64,000 nt of DNA. Source: Siphonodentalium dalli. Lineage: Eukaryota; Mollusca; Scaphopoda; Gadilida; Siphonodentaliidae. Positions 1-14,235 of the stretch are shown piece after piece. The position numbers and the translations under genes are program-made. A model generated the notes under the pieces. It did no database searches. It saw only the letters and a list, made by a program, of their open reading frames with translations, and was not told where the DNA came from. The first letter of the stretch is position 1. Every line of letters starts with the position of its first letter. The stretch spans positions 35,030,918 through 35,094,917 of the forward strand of contig CP136062.1 of NCBI GenBank assembly GCA_032622095.1, given 5' to 3'.

Positions 1-486
1 TAGTATGTCTATATATACATATACACATTAAATAACACAATACAACGCTCTTTATCAATGGGTTTCCTTTATATTCAATGTATATATAATTAATGTATTC
101 TCTACAATTATATACTAGTAATAGGTTATAGATATTAAACAATATCGTGATTTAGCCTAATGTTTGATTATCAGCGTGGCTTGATAACATGGAGGAAACA
201 TTAAATTATATAATTTGGAAAATGTTTACTACGATCAAGCCGAAAATGGTCTTTAGAATGTTGGGAATCAGAAAATAATAAACAGCATGGGTTATCAAGA
301 GAGCATCTCTAGTTTAAACGAACTTCAAATACAGAACGTTTGTTTGTGGTTTCGGTTCTAATTCTCCCGACCTAATATGATCACTAGAGAAAGAACCGTG
401 CAGTTCAGAATTACCGAACTACACCCTAGCTGAAAATGGGCCAGAGTAACCTCGTAATCAAGCACACGTAGATTTTCAAACGATTG

Positions 487-498
487 ATCGCGCGCGAT
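487..498. other. GC palindrome in the satellite unit
   Basis: ATCGCGCGCGAT is a perfect 12-bp palindrome in otherwise AT-rich DNA. It is found at the same offset in every unit except the terminal unit 13, where it reads ATCGTACGCGAT. Confidence 0.85.
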
Positions 499-914
499 GG
501 TGCACCAAAAAACCGTACAGTATAAACCTGTATGTCGCGTACCGGTATAATAATATGTAAGTTTGTAATTGTTAATTTTTGTTCCTCCCTGGATATAGGT
601 TGGATTTAACGTCCATCTGAATAGCAATTTTTTAGAAACAGTTCTTGGGAGTAATCCGAGTTCAGATAAAGTTAACAATATTGAATTTATAGGAATCGAG
701 CTGTCAAGTAGAATGAAACAAAGTTACCTTAATTTGTTGATTTACATGGTCGAAGTGTTATCCATTGTCCGAAGCATATATAACACATATGGTAGCGAAT
801 AGACAGCCACCACTTCCAGAAAGAAAACCAAACAATGTCTGAATGTATCACAGGCAAAATGGAACCCCACTCCGTTGTATTGCAGCAGAGGTTGTTTTGG
901 GGAAATAACGTTGA

Positions 915-945
915 TGAGTCATATGACGTAATCGCGCGCGACGTC
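915..945. promoter_or_regulatory. AP-1/CRE-like and CpG palindrome cluster in each satellite unit
   Basis: TGAGTCA (915-921) is followed at once by TGACGTAA (924-931), TCGCGCGCGA (932-941) and GACGTC (940-945). TGAGTCA and TGACGTAA match the consensus sites of AP-1 and ATF/CREB bZIP factors. The cluster is repeated unchanged in all 13 units. No promoter or transcript can be shown from sequence, so the regulatory reading is inference. Confidence 0.35.
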
Positions 946-1860
946 GTTGATATGTGCTGTTAACCACAAACCTGCCAAATTAGTTATCTATAATGATTCA
1001 GTATCCAGAAAAGGAACAGTGTTTACCGTGGCAGGGATTGTTTAATTAAATCAATGTATTGCAGCCCAAGGTGTATCTAGGTGAAACAAAGGAAATCAAA
1101 CCATAAAAAGTAGTCAAACTCAAACTTTAATGTAACTAAATATAATGTAAGAGTTGTCCCTATAAACTGAGTCATTGTTAAACTGTCAAACGTCTAATGA
1201 TCAAAAGACTCCTCTAAAGCGGGTGACCAGGAACACCGAGTTCCATATCATATTAGTTTTGTGATACCCATAAACATATGAGCAGAGGGATGCTCGTATC
1301 CCGGTTCCACAGTAGAGGCACCCCTGTCTTGGATTCCGGTAGTGGAACATCACTAATGGTATCCAGAGCAGTCTGCCTTGCGGCAGTTTACAAATGTCAT
1401 GATATGAGTAACAAAAACATAGAATATACCAGTCTAGACTACCTTGGATTAATCGCTCTTTATCATATTCTCGTATAAAACCCAACGAAAACCGCAGACG
1501 CTCTTTATCCATGATGTGGCATATTCGCCGGAAACGAACCAACAACATGTATAACTCATGTTAAAATTGGTCGGGCGGATTCCAAATCCTAACTATACCC
1601 GTTTATTAGTCCAGTAAATTTCCAGACCAAACTCCAGCCAATTAAGTTAAACCCACCAAACACCTCATAGGGAGATGAACAAGGGAGAGAATACCAACAA
1701 AAAGGGGGCCATAGCTATATATGGTCGAAGTTGGCCAGCGGTCCCAGAATATGGACCCGACCTGTCTCTGTATATAGTATACCCAAATACCAAAATTACA
1801 TGTTATCCAGTTGATACTTTATAAAGTTATTATCCATAAGTCAAAATCGAGTATATGGAT

Positions 1861-1882
1861 GGACAGACCGACAGACGGACAG
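1861..1882. repeat. GACAGAC-rich segment inside the satellite unit
   Basis: A run of GGACAGAC-type words followed by ATTAATA, present in each unit. Such words are typical of short interspersed repeats in molluscs and other invertebrates, so this part of the unit may derive from one. Inference only. Confidence 0.4.
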
Positions 1883-2373
1883 ATTAATAATATAATAAAA
1901 TGCGTCCATATTCTTTTTTAATTTAAACATATGTTGCACGCGGAGTTTGAGTTTCCGATATTATGCATCACATCTAATGGTATTAAACAATACATACACG
2001 TGTTATGCATGCATGCTAGGGTGGAAATTCCAGATAATCGTAACAATCATGCTTAATATACATAATTTGCATATAAACCGTCGACAACCGCTTTTTGGGT
2101 GGTATTGTATGATTATGGAGCCAATTATCAGAAAGTAACTACACTGTTCCAAGAGGTAAACATTGCGTTGTTGATTACTCACACTATCGTGGCAAGGTTA
2201 TTTTGTTATCTTGTCATCGGAGGTACCGTTGTTCATATAGGGAGGATAGCCAATATACTATACCTGTTATTGAAACATAGAATTTAAAGGATTAAGAACC
2301 GTTTGCATACATTGTTATATGGGGACAAACCCAGGAGAAAATATAAGTGTTTATATATAGGAGGGACTTAATT

Positions 2374-4745
2374 TAGTATGTCTATATATACATATACACA
2401 TTAAATAACACAATACAACGCTCTTTATCAATGGGTTTCCTTTATATTCAATGTATATATAATTAATGTATTCTCTACAATTATATACTAGTAATAGGTT
2501 ATAGATCTTAAACAATATCGTGATTTAGCCTAATGTTTGATTATCAGCGTGGCTTGATAACATGGAGGAAACATTAAATTATATAATTTGGAAAATGTTT
2601 ACTACGATCAAGCCGAAAATGGTCTTTAGAATGTTGGGAATCAGAAAATAATAAACAGCATGGGTTATCAAGAGAGCATCTCTAGTTTAAACGAACTTCA
2701 AATACAGAACGTTTGTTTGTGGTTTCGGTTCTAATGCTCCCGACCTAATATGATCACTAGAGAAAGAACCGTGCAGTTCAGAATTACCGAACTACACCCC
2801 AGCTGAAAATGGGCCAGAGTAACCTCGTAATCAAGCACACGTAGATCTTCAAACGATTGATCGCGCGCGATGGTGCACCAAAAAACCGTACAGTATAAAC
2901 CTGTATGTCGCGTACCGGTATAATAATATGTAAGTTTGTAATTGTTAAATTTTGTTCCCCCTGGATATAGGTTGGATTTAACGTCCATCTGAATAGCAAT
3001 TTTTTAGAAACAGTTCTTGGGAGTAATCCGAGTTCAGATAAAGTTAACAATATTGAATTTATAGGAATCGAGCTGTCAAGTAGAATGAAACAAAGTTACC
3101 TTAATTTGTTGATTTACATGGTCGAAGTGTTATCCATTGTCCGAAGCATATATAACACATATGGTAGCGAATAGACAGCCACCACGTCTAGAAAGAAAAC
3201 CAAACAATGTCTGAATGTATCACAGGCAAAATGGAACCCCACTCCGTTGTATTGCAGCAGAGGTTGTTTTGGGGAAATAACGTTGATGAGTCATATGACG
3301 TAATCGCGCGCGACGTCGTTGATATGTGCTGTTAACCACAAACCTGCCAAATTAGTTATCTATAATGATTCAGTATCCAGAAAAGGAACAGTGTTTACCG
3401 TGGCAGGGATTGTTTAATTAAATCAATGTATTGCAGCCCAAGGTGTATCTAGGTGAAACAAAGGAAATCAAACCATAAAAAGTAGTCAAACTCAAACTTT
3501 AATGTAACTAAATATAATGTAAGAGTTGTCCCTATAAACTGAGTCATTGTTAAACTGTCAAACGTCTAATGATCAAAAGACTCCTCTAAAGCGGATGACC
3601 AGGAACACCGAGTTCCATATCATATTAGTTTTGTGATACCCATAAACATATGAGCAGAGGGATGCTCGTATCCCGGTTCCACAGTAGAGGCACCCCTGTC
3701 TTGGATTCCGGTAGTGGAACATCACTAATGGTATCCAGAGCAGTCTGCCTTGCGGCAGTTTACAAATGTCATGATATGAGTAACAAAAACATAGAATATA
3801 CCAGTCTAGACTACCTTGGATTAATCGCTCTTTATCATATTCTCGTATAAAACCCAACGAAAACCGCAGACGCTCTTTATCCATGATGTGGCATATTCGC
3901 CGGAAACGAACCAACAACATGTATAACTCATGTTAAAATTGGTCGGGCGGATTCCAAATCCTAACTATACCCGTTTATTAGTCCAGTAAATTTCCAGACC
4001 AAACTCCAGCCAATTAAGTTAAACCCACCAAACACCTCATAGGGAGATGAACAAGGGAGAGAATACCAACAAAATGGGGGCCATAGCTATATATGGTCGA
4101 AGTTGGCCAGCGGTCCCAGAATATGGACCCGACCTGTCTCTGTATATAGTATACCCAAATACCAAAATTACATGTTATCCAGTTGATACTTTATAAAGTT
4201 ATTATCCATAAGTCAAAATCGAGTATATGGATGGACAGACCGACAGACGGACAGATTAATACTATAATAAAATGCGTCCATATTCTTTTTTAATTTAAAC
4301 ATATGTTGCACGCGGAGTTTGAGTTTCCGATATTATGCATCACATCTAATGGTATTAAACAATACATACACGTGTTATGCATGCATGCTAGGGTGGAAAT
4401 TCCAGATAATCGTAACAATCATGCTTAATATACATAATTTGCATATAAACCGTCGACAACCGCTTTTTGGGTGGTATTGTATGATTATGGAGCCAATTAT
4501 CAGAAAGTAACTACACTGTTCCAAGAGGTAAACATTGCGTTGTTGATTACTCACACTATCGTGGCAAGGTTATTTAGTTATCTTGTCATCGGAGGTACCG
4601 TTGTTCATATAGGGAGGATAGCCAATATACTATACCTGTTATTGAAACATAGAATTTAAAGGATTAAGAACCGTTTGCATACATTGTTATATGGGGACAA
4701 ACCCAGGAGAAAATATAAGTGTTTATATATAGGAGGGACTTAATT
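2374..4745. repeat. Satellite unit 2
   Basis: Unit of 2372 bp with the GTTAAATTTTGTTCCCCC variant. It shares with unit 3 alone the changes CACGTCTAG, GCGGATGACC, AAAATGGGGG and TATTTAGTTATC. Units 2 and 3 look identical or nearly so, which points to a very recent duplication or gene conversion. Confidence 0.93.
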
Positions 4746-7117
4746 TAGTATGTCTATATATACATATACACATTAAATAACACAATACAACGCTCTTTAT
4801 CAATGGGTTTCCTTTATATTCAATGTATATATAATTAATGTATTCTCTACAATTATATACTAGTAATAGGTTATAGATCTTAAACAATATCGTGATTTAG
4901 CCTAATGTTTGATTATCAGCGTGGCTTGATAACATGGAGGAAACATTAAATTATATAATTTGGAAAATGTTTACTACGATCAAGCCGAAAATGGTCTTTA
5001 GAATGTTGGGAATCAGAAAATAATAAACAGCATGGGTTATCAAGAGAGCATCTCTAGTTTAAACGAACTTCAAATACAGAACGTTTGTTTGTGGTTTCGG
5101 TTCTAATGCTCCCGACCTAATATGATCACTAGAGAAAGAACCGTGCAGTTCAGAATTACCGAACTACACCCCAGCTGAAAATGGGCCAGAGTAACCTCGT
5201 AATCAAGCACACGTAGATCTTCAAACGATTGATCGCGCGCGATGGTGCACCAAAAAACCGTACAGTATAAACCTGTATGTCGCGTACCGGTATAATAATA
5301 TGTAAGTTTGTAATTGTTAAATTTTGTTCCCCCTGGATATAGGTTGGATTTAACGTCCATCTGAATAGCAATTTTTTAGAAACAGTTCTTGGGAGTAATC
5401 CGAGTTCAGATAAAGTTAACAATATTGAATTTATAGGAATCGAGCTGTCAAGTAGAATGAAACAAAGTTACCTTAATTTGTTGATTTACATGGTCGAAGT
5501 GTTATCCATTGTCCGAAGCATATATAACACATATGGTAGCGAATAGACAGCCACCACGTCTAGAAAGAAAACCAAACAATGTCTGAATGTATCACAGGCA
5601 AAATGGAACCCCACTCCGTTGTATTGCAGCAGAGGTTGTTTTGGGGAAATAACGTTGATGAGTCATATGACGTAATCGCGCGCGACGTCGTTGATATGTG
5701 CTGTTAACCACAAACCTGCCAAATTAGTTATCTATAATGATTCAGTATCCAGAAAAGGAACAGTGTTTACCGTGGCAGGGATTGTTTAATTAAATCAATG
5801 TATTGCAGCCCAAGGTGTATCTAGGTGAAACAAAGGAAATCAAACCATAAAAAGTAGTCAAACTCAAACTTTAATGTAACTAAATATAATGTAAGAGTTG
5901 TCCCTATAAACTGAGTCATTGTTAAACTGTCAAACGTCTAATGATCAAAAGACTCCTCTAAAGCGGATGACCAGGAACACCGAGTTCCATATCATATTAG
6001 TTTTGTGATACCCATAAACATATGAGCAGAGGGATGCTCGTATCCCGGTTCCACAGTAGAGGCACCCCTGTCTTGGATTCCGGTAGTGGAACATCACTAA
6101 TGGTATCCAGAGCAGTCTGCCTTGCGGCAGTTTACAAATGTCATGATATGAGTAACAAAAACATAGAATATACCAGTCTAGACTACCTTGGATTAATCGC
6201 TCTTTATCATATTCTCGTATAAAACCCAACGAAAACCGCAGACGCTCTTTATCCATGATGTGGCATATTCGCCGGAAACGAACCAACAACATGTATAACT
6301 CATGTTAAAATTGGTCGGGCGGATTCCAAATCCTAACTATACCCGTTTATTAGTCCAGTAAATTTCCAGACCAAACTCCAGCCAATTAAGTTAAACCCAC
6401 CAAACACCTCATAGGGAGATGAACAAGGGAGAGAATACCAACAAAATGGGGGCCATAGCTATATATGGTCGAAGTTGGCCAGCGGTCCCAGAATATGGAC
6501 CCGACCTGTCTCTGTATATAGTATACCCAAATACCAAAATTACATGTTATCCAGTTGATACTTTATAAAGTTATTATCCATAAGTCAAAATCGAGTATAT
6601 GGATGGACAGACCGACAGACGGACAGATTAATACTATAATAAAATGCGTCCATATTCTTTTTTAATTTAAACATATGTTGCACGCGGAGTTTGAGTTTCC
6701 GATATTATGCATCACATCTAATGGTATTAAACAATACATACACGTGTTATGCATGCATGCTAGGGTGGAAATTCCAGATAATCGTAACAATCATGCTTAA
6801 TATACATAATTTGCATATAAACCGTCGACAACCGCTTTTTGGGTGGTATTGTATGATTATGGAGCCAATTATCAGAAAGTAACTACACTGTTCCAAGAGG
6901 TAAACATTGCGTTGTTGATTACTCACACTATCGTGGCAAGGTTATTTAGTTATCTTGTCATCGGAGGTACCGTTGTTCATATAGGGAGGATAGCCAATAT
7001 ACTATACCTGTTATTGAAACATAGAATTTAAAGGATTAAGAACCGTTTGCATACATTGTTATATGGGGACAAACCCAGGAGAAAATATAAGTGTTTATAT
7101 ATAGGAGGGACTTAATT
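4746..7117. repeat. Satellite unit 3
   Basis: Unit of 2372 bp carrying the same private set of changes as unit 2. It has the GTTAAATTTTGTTCCCCC variant that also marks units 6, 9 and 12, and so is the third member of the first trimer. Confidence 0.93.
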
Positions 7118-9490
7118 TAGTATGTCTATATATACATATACACATTAAATAACACAATACAACGCTCTTTATCAATGGGTTTCCTTTATATTCAATGTAT
7201 ATATAATTAATGTATTCTCTACAATTATATACTAGTAATAGGTTATAGATCTTAAACAATATCGTGATTTAGCCTAATGTTTGATTATCAGCGTGGCTTG
7301 ATAACATGGAGGAAACATTAAATTATATAATTTGGAAAATGTTTACTACGATCAAGCCGAAAATGGTCTTTAGAATGTTGGGAATCAGAAAATAATAAAC
7401 AGCATGGGTTATCAAGAGAGCATCTCTAGTTTAAACGAACTTCAAATACAGAACGTTTGTTTGTGGTTTCGGTTCTAATGCTCCCGACCTAATATGATCA
7501 CTAGAGAAAGAACCGTGCAGTTCAGAATTACCGAACTACACCCCAGCTGAAAATGGGCCAGAGTAACCTCGTAATCAAGCACACGTAGATTTTCAAACGA
7601 TTGATCGCGCGCGATGGTGCACCAAAAAACCGTACAGTATAAACCTGTATGTCGCGTACCGGTATAATAATATGTAAGTTTGTAATTGTTAATTTTTGTT
7701 CCTCCCTGGATATAGGTTGGATTTAAAGTCCATCTGAATAGCAATTTTTTAGAAACAGTTCTTGTAAGTAATCCGAGTTCAGATAAAGTTAACAATATTG
7801 AATTTATAGGAATCGAGCTGTCAAGTAGAATGAAACAAAGTTACCTTAATTTGTTGATTTACATGGTCGAAGTGTTATCCATTGTCCGAAGCATATATAA
7901 CACATATGGTAGCGAATAGACAGCCACCACTTCCAGAAAGAAAACCAAACAATGTCTGAATGTATCACAGGCAAAATGGAACCCCACTCCGTTGTATTGC
8001 AGCAGAGGTTGTTTTGGGGAAATAACGTTGATGAGTCATATGACGTAATCGCGCGCGACGTCGTTGATATGTGCTGTTAACCACAAACCTGCCAAATTAG
8101 TTATCTATAATGATTCAGTATCCAGAAAAGGAACAGTGTTTACCGTGGCAGGGATTGTTTAATTAAATCAATGTATTGCAGCCCAAGGTGTATCTAGGTG
8201 AAACAAAGGAAATCAAACCATAAAAAGTAGTCAAACTCAAACTTTAATGTAACTAAATATAATGTAAGAGTTGTCCCTATAAACTGAGTCATTGTTAAAC
8301 TGTCAAACGTCTAATGATCAAAAGACTCCTCTAAAGCGGGTGACCAGGAACACCGAGTTCCATATCATATTAGTTTTGTGATACCCATAAACATATGAGC
8401 AGAGGGATGCTCGTATCCCGGTTCCACAGTAGAGGCACCCCTGTCTTGGATTCCGGTAGTGGAACATCACTAATGGTATCCAGAGCAGTCTGCCTTGCGG
8501 CAGTTTACAAATGTCATGATATGAGTAACAAAAACATAGAATATACCAGTCTAGACTACCTTGGATTAATCGCTCTTTATCATGTTCTCGTATAAAACCC
8601 AACGAAAACCGCAGACGCTCTTTATCCATGATGTGGCATATTCGCCGGAAACGAACCAACAACATGTATAACTCATGTTAAAATTGGTCGGGCGGATTCC
8701 AAATCCTAACTATACCCGTTTATTAGTCCAGTAAATTTCCAGACCAAATTCCAGCCAATTAAGTTAAACCCACCAAAAACCTCATAGGGAGATGAACAAG
8801 GGAGAGAATACCAACAAAAAGGGGGCCATAGCTATATATGGTCGAAGTTGGCCAGCGGTCCCAGAATATGGACCCGACCTGTCTCTGTATATAGTATACC
8901 CAAATACCAAAATTACATGTTATCCAGTTGATACTTTATAAAGTTATTATCCATAAGTCAAAATCGAGTATATGGATGGACAGACCGACAGACGGACAGA
9001 TTAATAATATAATAAAATGCGTCCATATTCTTTTTTAATTTAAACATATGTTGCACGCGGAGTTTGAGTTTCCGATATTATGCATCACATCTAATGGTAT
9101 TAAACAATACATACACTTGTTATGCATGCATGCTAGGGTGGAAATTCCAGATAATCGTAACAATCATGCTTAATATACATAATTTGCATATAAACCGTCG
9201 ACAACCGCTTTTTGGGTGGTATTGTATGATTATGGAGCCAATTATCAGAAAGTAACTACACTGTTCCAAGAGGTAAACATTGCGTTGTTGATTACTCACA
9301 CTATCGTGGCAAGGTTATTTTGTTATCTTGTCATCGGAGGTACCGTTGTTCATATAGGGAGGATAGCCAATATACTATACCTGTTATTGAAACATAGAAT
9401 TTAAAGGATTAAGAACCGTTTGCATACATTGTTATATGGGGACAAACCCAGGAGAAAATATAAGTGTTTATATATAGGAGGGACTTAATT
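7118..9490. repeat. Satellite unit 4
   Basis: Unit of 2373 bp with AAAGTCC, TGTAAGTAA, CATGTTCTC and CAAAAACCTC variants. It is nearly the same as unit 5 and of the same class as units 8 and 11. It occupies the first slot of its trimer but carries second-slot markers, as if converted by its neighbour. Confidence 0.93.
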
Positions 9491-11863
9491 TAGTATGTCT
9501 ATATATACATATACACATTAAATAACACAATACAACGCTCTTTATCAATGGGTTTCCTTTATATTCAATGTATATATAATTAATGTATTCTCTACAATTA
9601 TATACTAGTAATAGGTTATAGATCTTAAACAATATCGTGATTTAGCCTAATGTTTGATTATCAGCGTGGCTTGATAACATGGAGGAAACATTAAATTATA
9701 TAATTTGGAAAATGTTTACTACGATCAAGCCGAAAATGGTCTTTAGAATGTTGGGAATCAGAAAATAATAAACAGCATGGGTTATCAAGAGAGCATCTCT
9801 AGTTTAAACGAACTTCAAATACAGAACGTTTGTTTGTGGTTTCGGTTCTAATGCTCCCGACCTAATATGATCACTAGAGAAAGAACCGTGCAGTTCAGAA
9901 TTACCGAACTACACCCCAGCTGAAAATGGGCCAGAGTAACCTCGTAATCAAGCACACGTAGATTTTCAAACGATTGATCGCGCGCGATGGTGCACCAAAA
10001 AACCGTACAGTATAAACCTGTATGTCGCGTACCGGTATAATAATATGTAAGTTTGTAATTGTTAATTTTTGTTCCTCCCTGGATATAGGTTGGATTTAAA
10101 GTCCATCTGAATAGCAATTTTTTAGAAACAGTTCTTGTAAGTAATCCGAGTTCAGATAAAGTTAACAATATTGAATTTATAGGAATCGAGCTGTCAAGTA
10201 GAATGAAACAAAGTTACCTTAATTTGTTGATTTACATGGTCGAAGTGTTATCCATTGTCCGAAGCATATATAACACATATGGTAGCGAATAGACAGCCAC
10301 CACTTCCAGAAAGAAAACCAAACAATGTCTGAATGTATCACAGGCAAAATGGAACCCCACTCCGTTGTATTGCAGCAGAGGTTGTTTTGGGGAAATAACG
10401 TTGATGAGTCATATGACGTAATCGCGCGCGACGTCGTTGATATGTGCTGTTAACCACAAACCTGCCAAATTAGTTATCTATAATGATTCAGTATCCAGAA
10501 AAGGAACAGTGTTTACCGTGGCAGGGATTGTTTAATTAAATCAATGTATTGCAGCCCAAGGTGTATCTAGGTGAAACAAAGGAAATCAAACCATAAAAAG
10601 TAGTCAAACTCAAACTTTAATGTAACTAAATATAATGTAAGAGTTGTCCCTATAAACTGAGTCATTGTTAAACTGTCAAACGTCTAATGATCAAAAGACT
10701 CCTCTAAAGCGGGTGACCAGGAACACCGAGTTCCATATCATATTAGTTTTGTGATACCCATAAACATATGAGCAGAGGGATGCTCGTATCCCGGTTCCAC
10801 AGTAGAGGCACCCCTGTCTTGGATTCCGGTAGTGGAACATCACTAATGGTATCCAGAGCAGTCTGCCTTGCGGCAGTTTACAAATGTCATGATATGAGTA
10901 ACAAAAACATAGAATATACCAGTCTAGACTACCTTGGATTAATCGCTCTTTATCATGTTCTCGTATTAAACCCAACGAAAACCGCAGACGCTCTTTATCC
11001 ATGATGTGGCATATTCGCCGGAAACGAACCAACAACATGTATAACTCATGTTAAAATTGGTCGGGCGGATTCCAAATCCTAACTATACCCGTTTATTAGT
11101 CCAGTAAATTTCCAGACCAAATTCCAGCCAATTAAGTTAAACCCACCAAAAACCTCATAGGGAGATGAACAAGGGAGAGAATACCAACAAAAAGGGGGCC
11201 ATAGCTATATATGGTCGAAGTTGGCCAGCGGTCCCAGAATATGGACCCGACCTGTCTCTGTATATAGTATACCCAAATACCAAAATTACATGTTATCCAG
11301 TTGATACTTTATAAAGTTATTATCCATAAGTCAAAATCGAGTATATGGATGGACAGACCGACAGACGGACAGATTAATAATATAATAAAATGCGTCCATA
11401 TTCTTTTTTAATTTAAACATATGTTGCACGCGGAGTTTGAGTTTCCGATATTATGCATCACATCTAATGGTATTAAACAATACATACACTTGTTATGCAT
11501 GCATGCTAGGGTGGAAATTCCAGATAATCGTAACAATCATGCTTAATATACATAATTTGCATATAAACCGTCGACAACCGCTTTTTGGGTGGTATTGTAT
11601 GATTATGGAGCCAATTATCAGAAAGTAACTACCCTGTTCCAAGAGGTAAACATTGCGTTGTTGATTACTCACACTATCGTGGCAAGGTTATTTTGTTATC
11701 TTGTCATCGGAGGTACCGTTGTTCATATAGGGAGGATAGCCAATATACTATACCTGTTATTGAAACATAGAATTTAAAGGATTAAGAACCGTTTGCATAC
11801 ATTGTTATATGGGGACAAACCCAGGAGAAAATATAAGTGTTTATATATAGGAGGGACTTAATT
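9491..11863. repeat. Satellite unit 5
   Basis: Unit of 2373 bp of the CATGTTCTC class (with 4, 8 and 11). Private changes include CGTATTAAACCC near 10963, which removes a stop codon and lengthens one ORF, and CTACCCTG near 11630. Confidence 0.93.
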
Positions 11864-14235
11864 TAGTATGTCTATATATACATATACACATTAAATAACA
11901 CAATACAACGCTCTTTATCAATGGGTTTCCTTTATATTCAATGTATATATAATTAATGTATTCTCTACAATTATATACTAGTAATAGGTTATAGATCTTA
12001 AACAATATCGTGATTTAGCCTAATGTTTGATTATCAGCGTGGCTTGATAACATGGAGGAAACATTAAATTATATAATTTGGAAAATGTTTACTACGATCA
12101 AGCCGAAAATGGTCTTTAGAATGTTGGGAATCAGAAAATAATAAACATCATGGGTTATCAAGAGAGCATCTCTAGTTTAAACGAACTTCAAATACAGAAC
12201 GTTTGTTTGTGGTTTCGGTTCTAATGCTCCCGACCTAATATGATCACTAGAGAAAGAACCGTGCAGTTCAGAATTACCGAACTACACCCCAGCTGAAAAT
12301 GGGCCAGAGTAACCTCGTAATCAAGCACACGTAGATTTTCAAACGATTGATCGCGCGCGATGGTGCACCAAAAAACCGTACAGTATAAACCTGTATGTCG
12401 CGTACCGGTATAATAATATGTAAGTTTGTAATTGTTAAATTTTGTTCCCCCTGGATATAGGTTGGATTTAACGTCCATCTAAATAGCATTTTTTTAGAAA
12501 CAGTTCTTGGGAGTAATCCGAGTTCAGATAAAGTTAACAATATTGAATTTATAGGAATCGAGCTGTCAAGTAGAATGAAACAAAGTTACCTTAATTTGTT
12601 GATTTACATGGTCGAAGTGTTATCCATTGTCCGAAGCATATATAACACATATGGTAGCGAATAGACAGCCACCACTTCCAGAAAAAAAACCAAACAATGT
12701 CTGAATGTATCACAGGCAAAATGGAACCCCACTCCGTTGTATTGCAGCAGAGGTTGTTTTGGGGAAATAACGTTGATGAGTCATATGACGTAATCGCGCG
12801 CGACGTCGTTGATATGTGCTGTTAACCACAAACCTGCCAAATTAGTTATCTATAATGATTCAGTATCCAGAAAAGGAACAGTGTTTACCGTGGCAGGGAT
12901 TGTTTAATTAAATCAATGTATTGCAGCCCAAGGTGTATCTAGGTGAAACAAAGGAAATCAAACCATAAAAAGTAGTCAAACTCAAACTTTAATGTAACTA
13001 AATATAATGTAAGAGTTGTCCCTATAAACTGAGTCATTGTTAAACTGTCAAACGTCTAATGATCGAAAGACTCCTCTAAAGCGGGTGACCAGGAACACCG
13101 AGTTCCATATCATATTAGTTTTGTGATACCCATAAACATATGAGCAGAGGGATGCTCGTATCCCGGTTCCACAGTAGAGGCACCCCTGTCTTGGATTCCG
13201 GTAGTGGAACATCACTAATGGTATCCAGAGCAGTCTGCCTTGCGGCAGTTTACAAATGTCATGATATGAGTAACAAAAACATAGAATATACCAGTCTAGA
13301 CTACCTTGGATTAATCGCTCTTTATCATATTCTCGTATAAAACCCAACGAAAACCGCAGACGCTCTTTATCCATGATGTGGCATATTCGCCGGAAACGAA
13401 CCAACAACATGTATAACTCATGTTAAAATTGGTCGGGCGGATTCCAAATCCTAACTATACCCGTTTATTAGTCCAGTAAATTTCCAGACCAAACTCCAGC
13501 CAATTAAGTTAAACCCACCAAACACCTCATAGGGAGATGAACAAGGGAGAGAATACCAACAAAAAGGGGGCCATAGCTATATATGGTCGAAGTTGGCCAG
13601 CGGTCCCAGAATATGGACCCGACCTGTCTCTGTATATAGTATACCCAAATACCAAAATTACATGTTATCCAGTTGATACTTTATAAAGTTATTATCCATA
13701 AGTCAAAATCGAGTATATGGATGGACAGACCGACAGACGGACAGATTAATACTATAATAAAATGCGTCCATATTCTTTTTTAATTTAAACATATGTTGCA
13801 CGCGGAGTTTGAGTTTCCGATATTATGCATCACATCTAATGGTATTAAACAATACATACACGTGTTATGCATGCATGCTAGGGTGGAAATTCCAGATAAT
13901 CGTAACAATCATGCTTAATATACATAATTTGCATATAAACCGTCGACAACCGCTTTTCGGGTGGTATTGTATGATTATGGAGCCAATTATCAGAAAGTAA
14001 CTACACTGTTCCAAGAGGTAAACATTGCGTTGTTGATTACTCACACTATCGTGGCAAGGTTATTTTGTTATCTTGTCATCGGAGGTACCGTTGTTCATAT
14101 AGGAAGGATAGCCAATATACTATACCTGTTATTGAAACATAGAATTTAAAGGATTAAGAACCGTTTGCATACATTGTTATATGGGGACAAACCCAGGAGA
14201 AAATATAAGTGTTTATATATAGGAGGGACTTAATT
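11864..14235. repeat. Satellite unit 6
   Basis: Unit of 2372 bp of the third-slot class: GTTAAATTTTGTTCCCCC plus AACATCATGGG, a marker seen only in units 6, 9 and 12. Private changes include AGCATTTTTTTAG near 12485 and GATCGAAAG near 13062. Confidence 0.93.

Larger units (their letters stand above)
1..2373. repeat. Satellite unit 1
   Basis: Unit of 2373 bp. It has the GTTAATTTTTGTTCCTCCC variant near offset 570 and the AACGTCC variant near offset 610. A private change gives GATATTAAAC near 131, where the other units read GATCTTAAAC. It is the first member of the first trimer, or a separate class. Confidence 0.93.

Noticed and set aside
358-678. 106-codon minus-strand ORF of the satellite as a gene
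   Set aside because: In units 2, 3, 6, 9 and 12 a one-base difference splits it into two overlapping shorter ORFs in different frames, so it is not maintained.
1201-1548. 115-codon minus-strand ORF repeated in every satellite unit, with its 66-codon plus-strand partner, as genes
   Set aside because: No recognisable domain. Conservation is explained by homogenisation of the whole unit. A private change in unit 12 shifts the frame, unit 5 loses a stop in the partner ORF, and silent and replacement changes look equally tolerated.
1947-2287. 63- and 62-codon ORFs of the satellite as a conserved small protein
   Set aside because: They are fused into one 113-codon ORF only where a T run has an extra base (units 7, 9 and 10). 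This is a length variant and not coding constraint.
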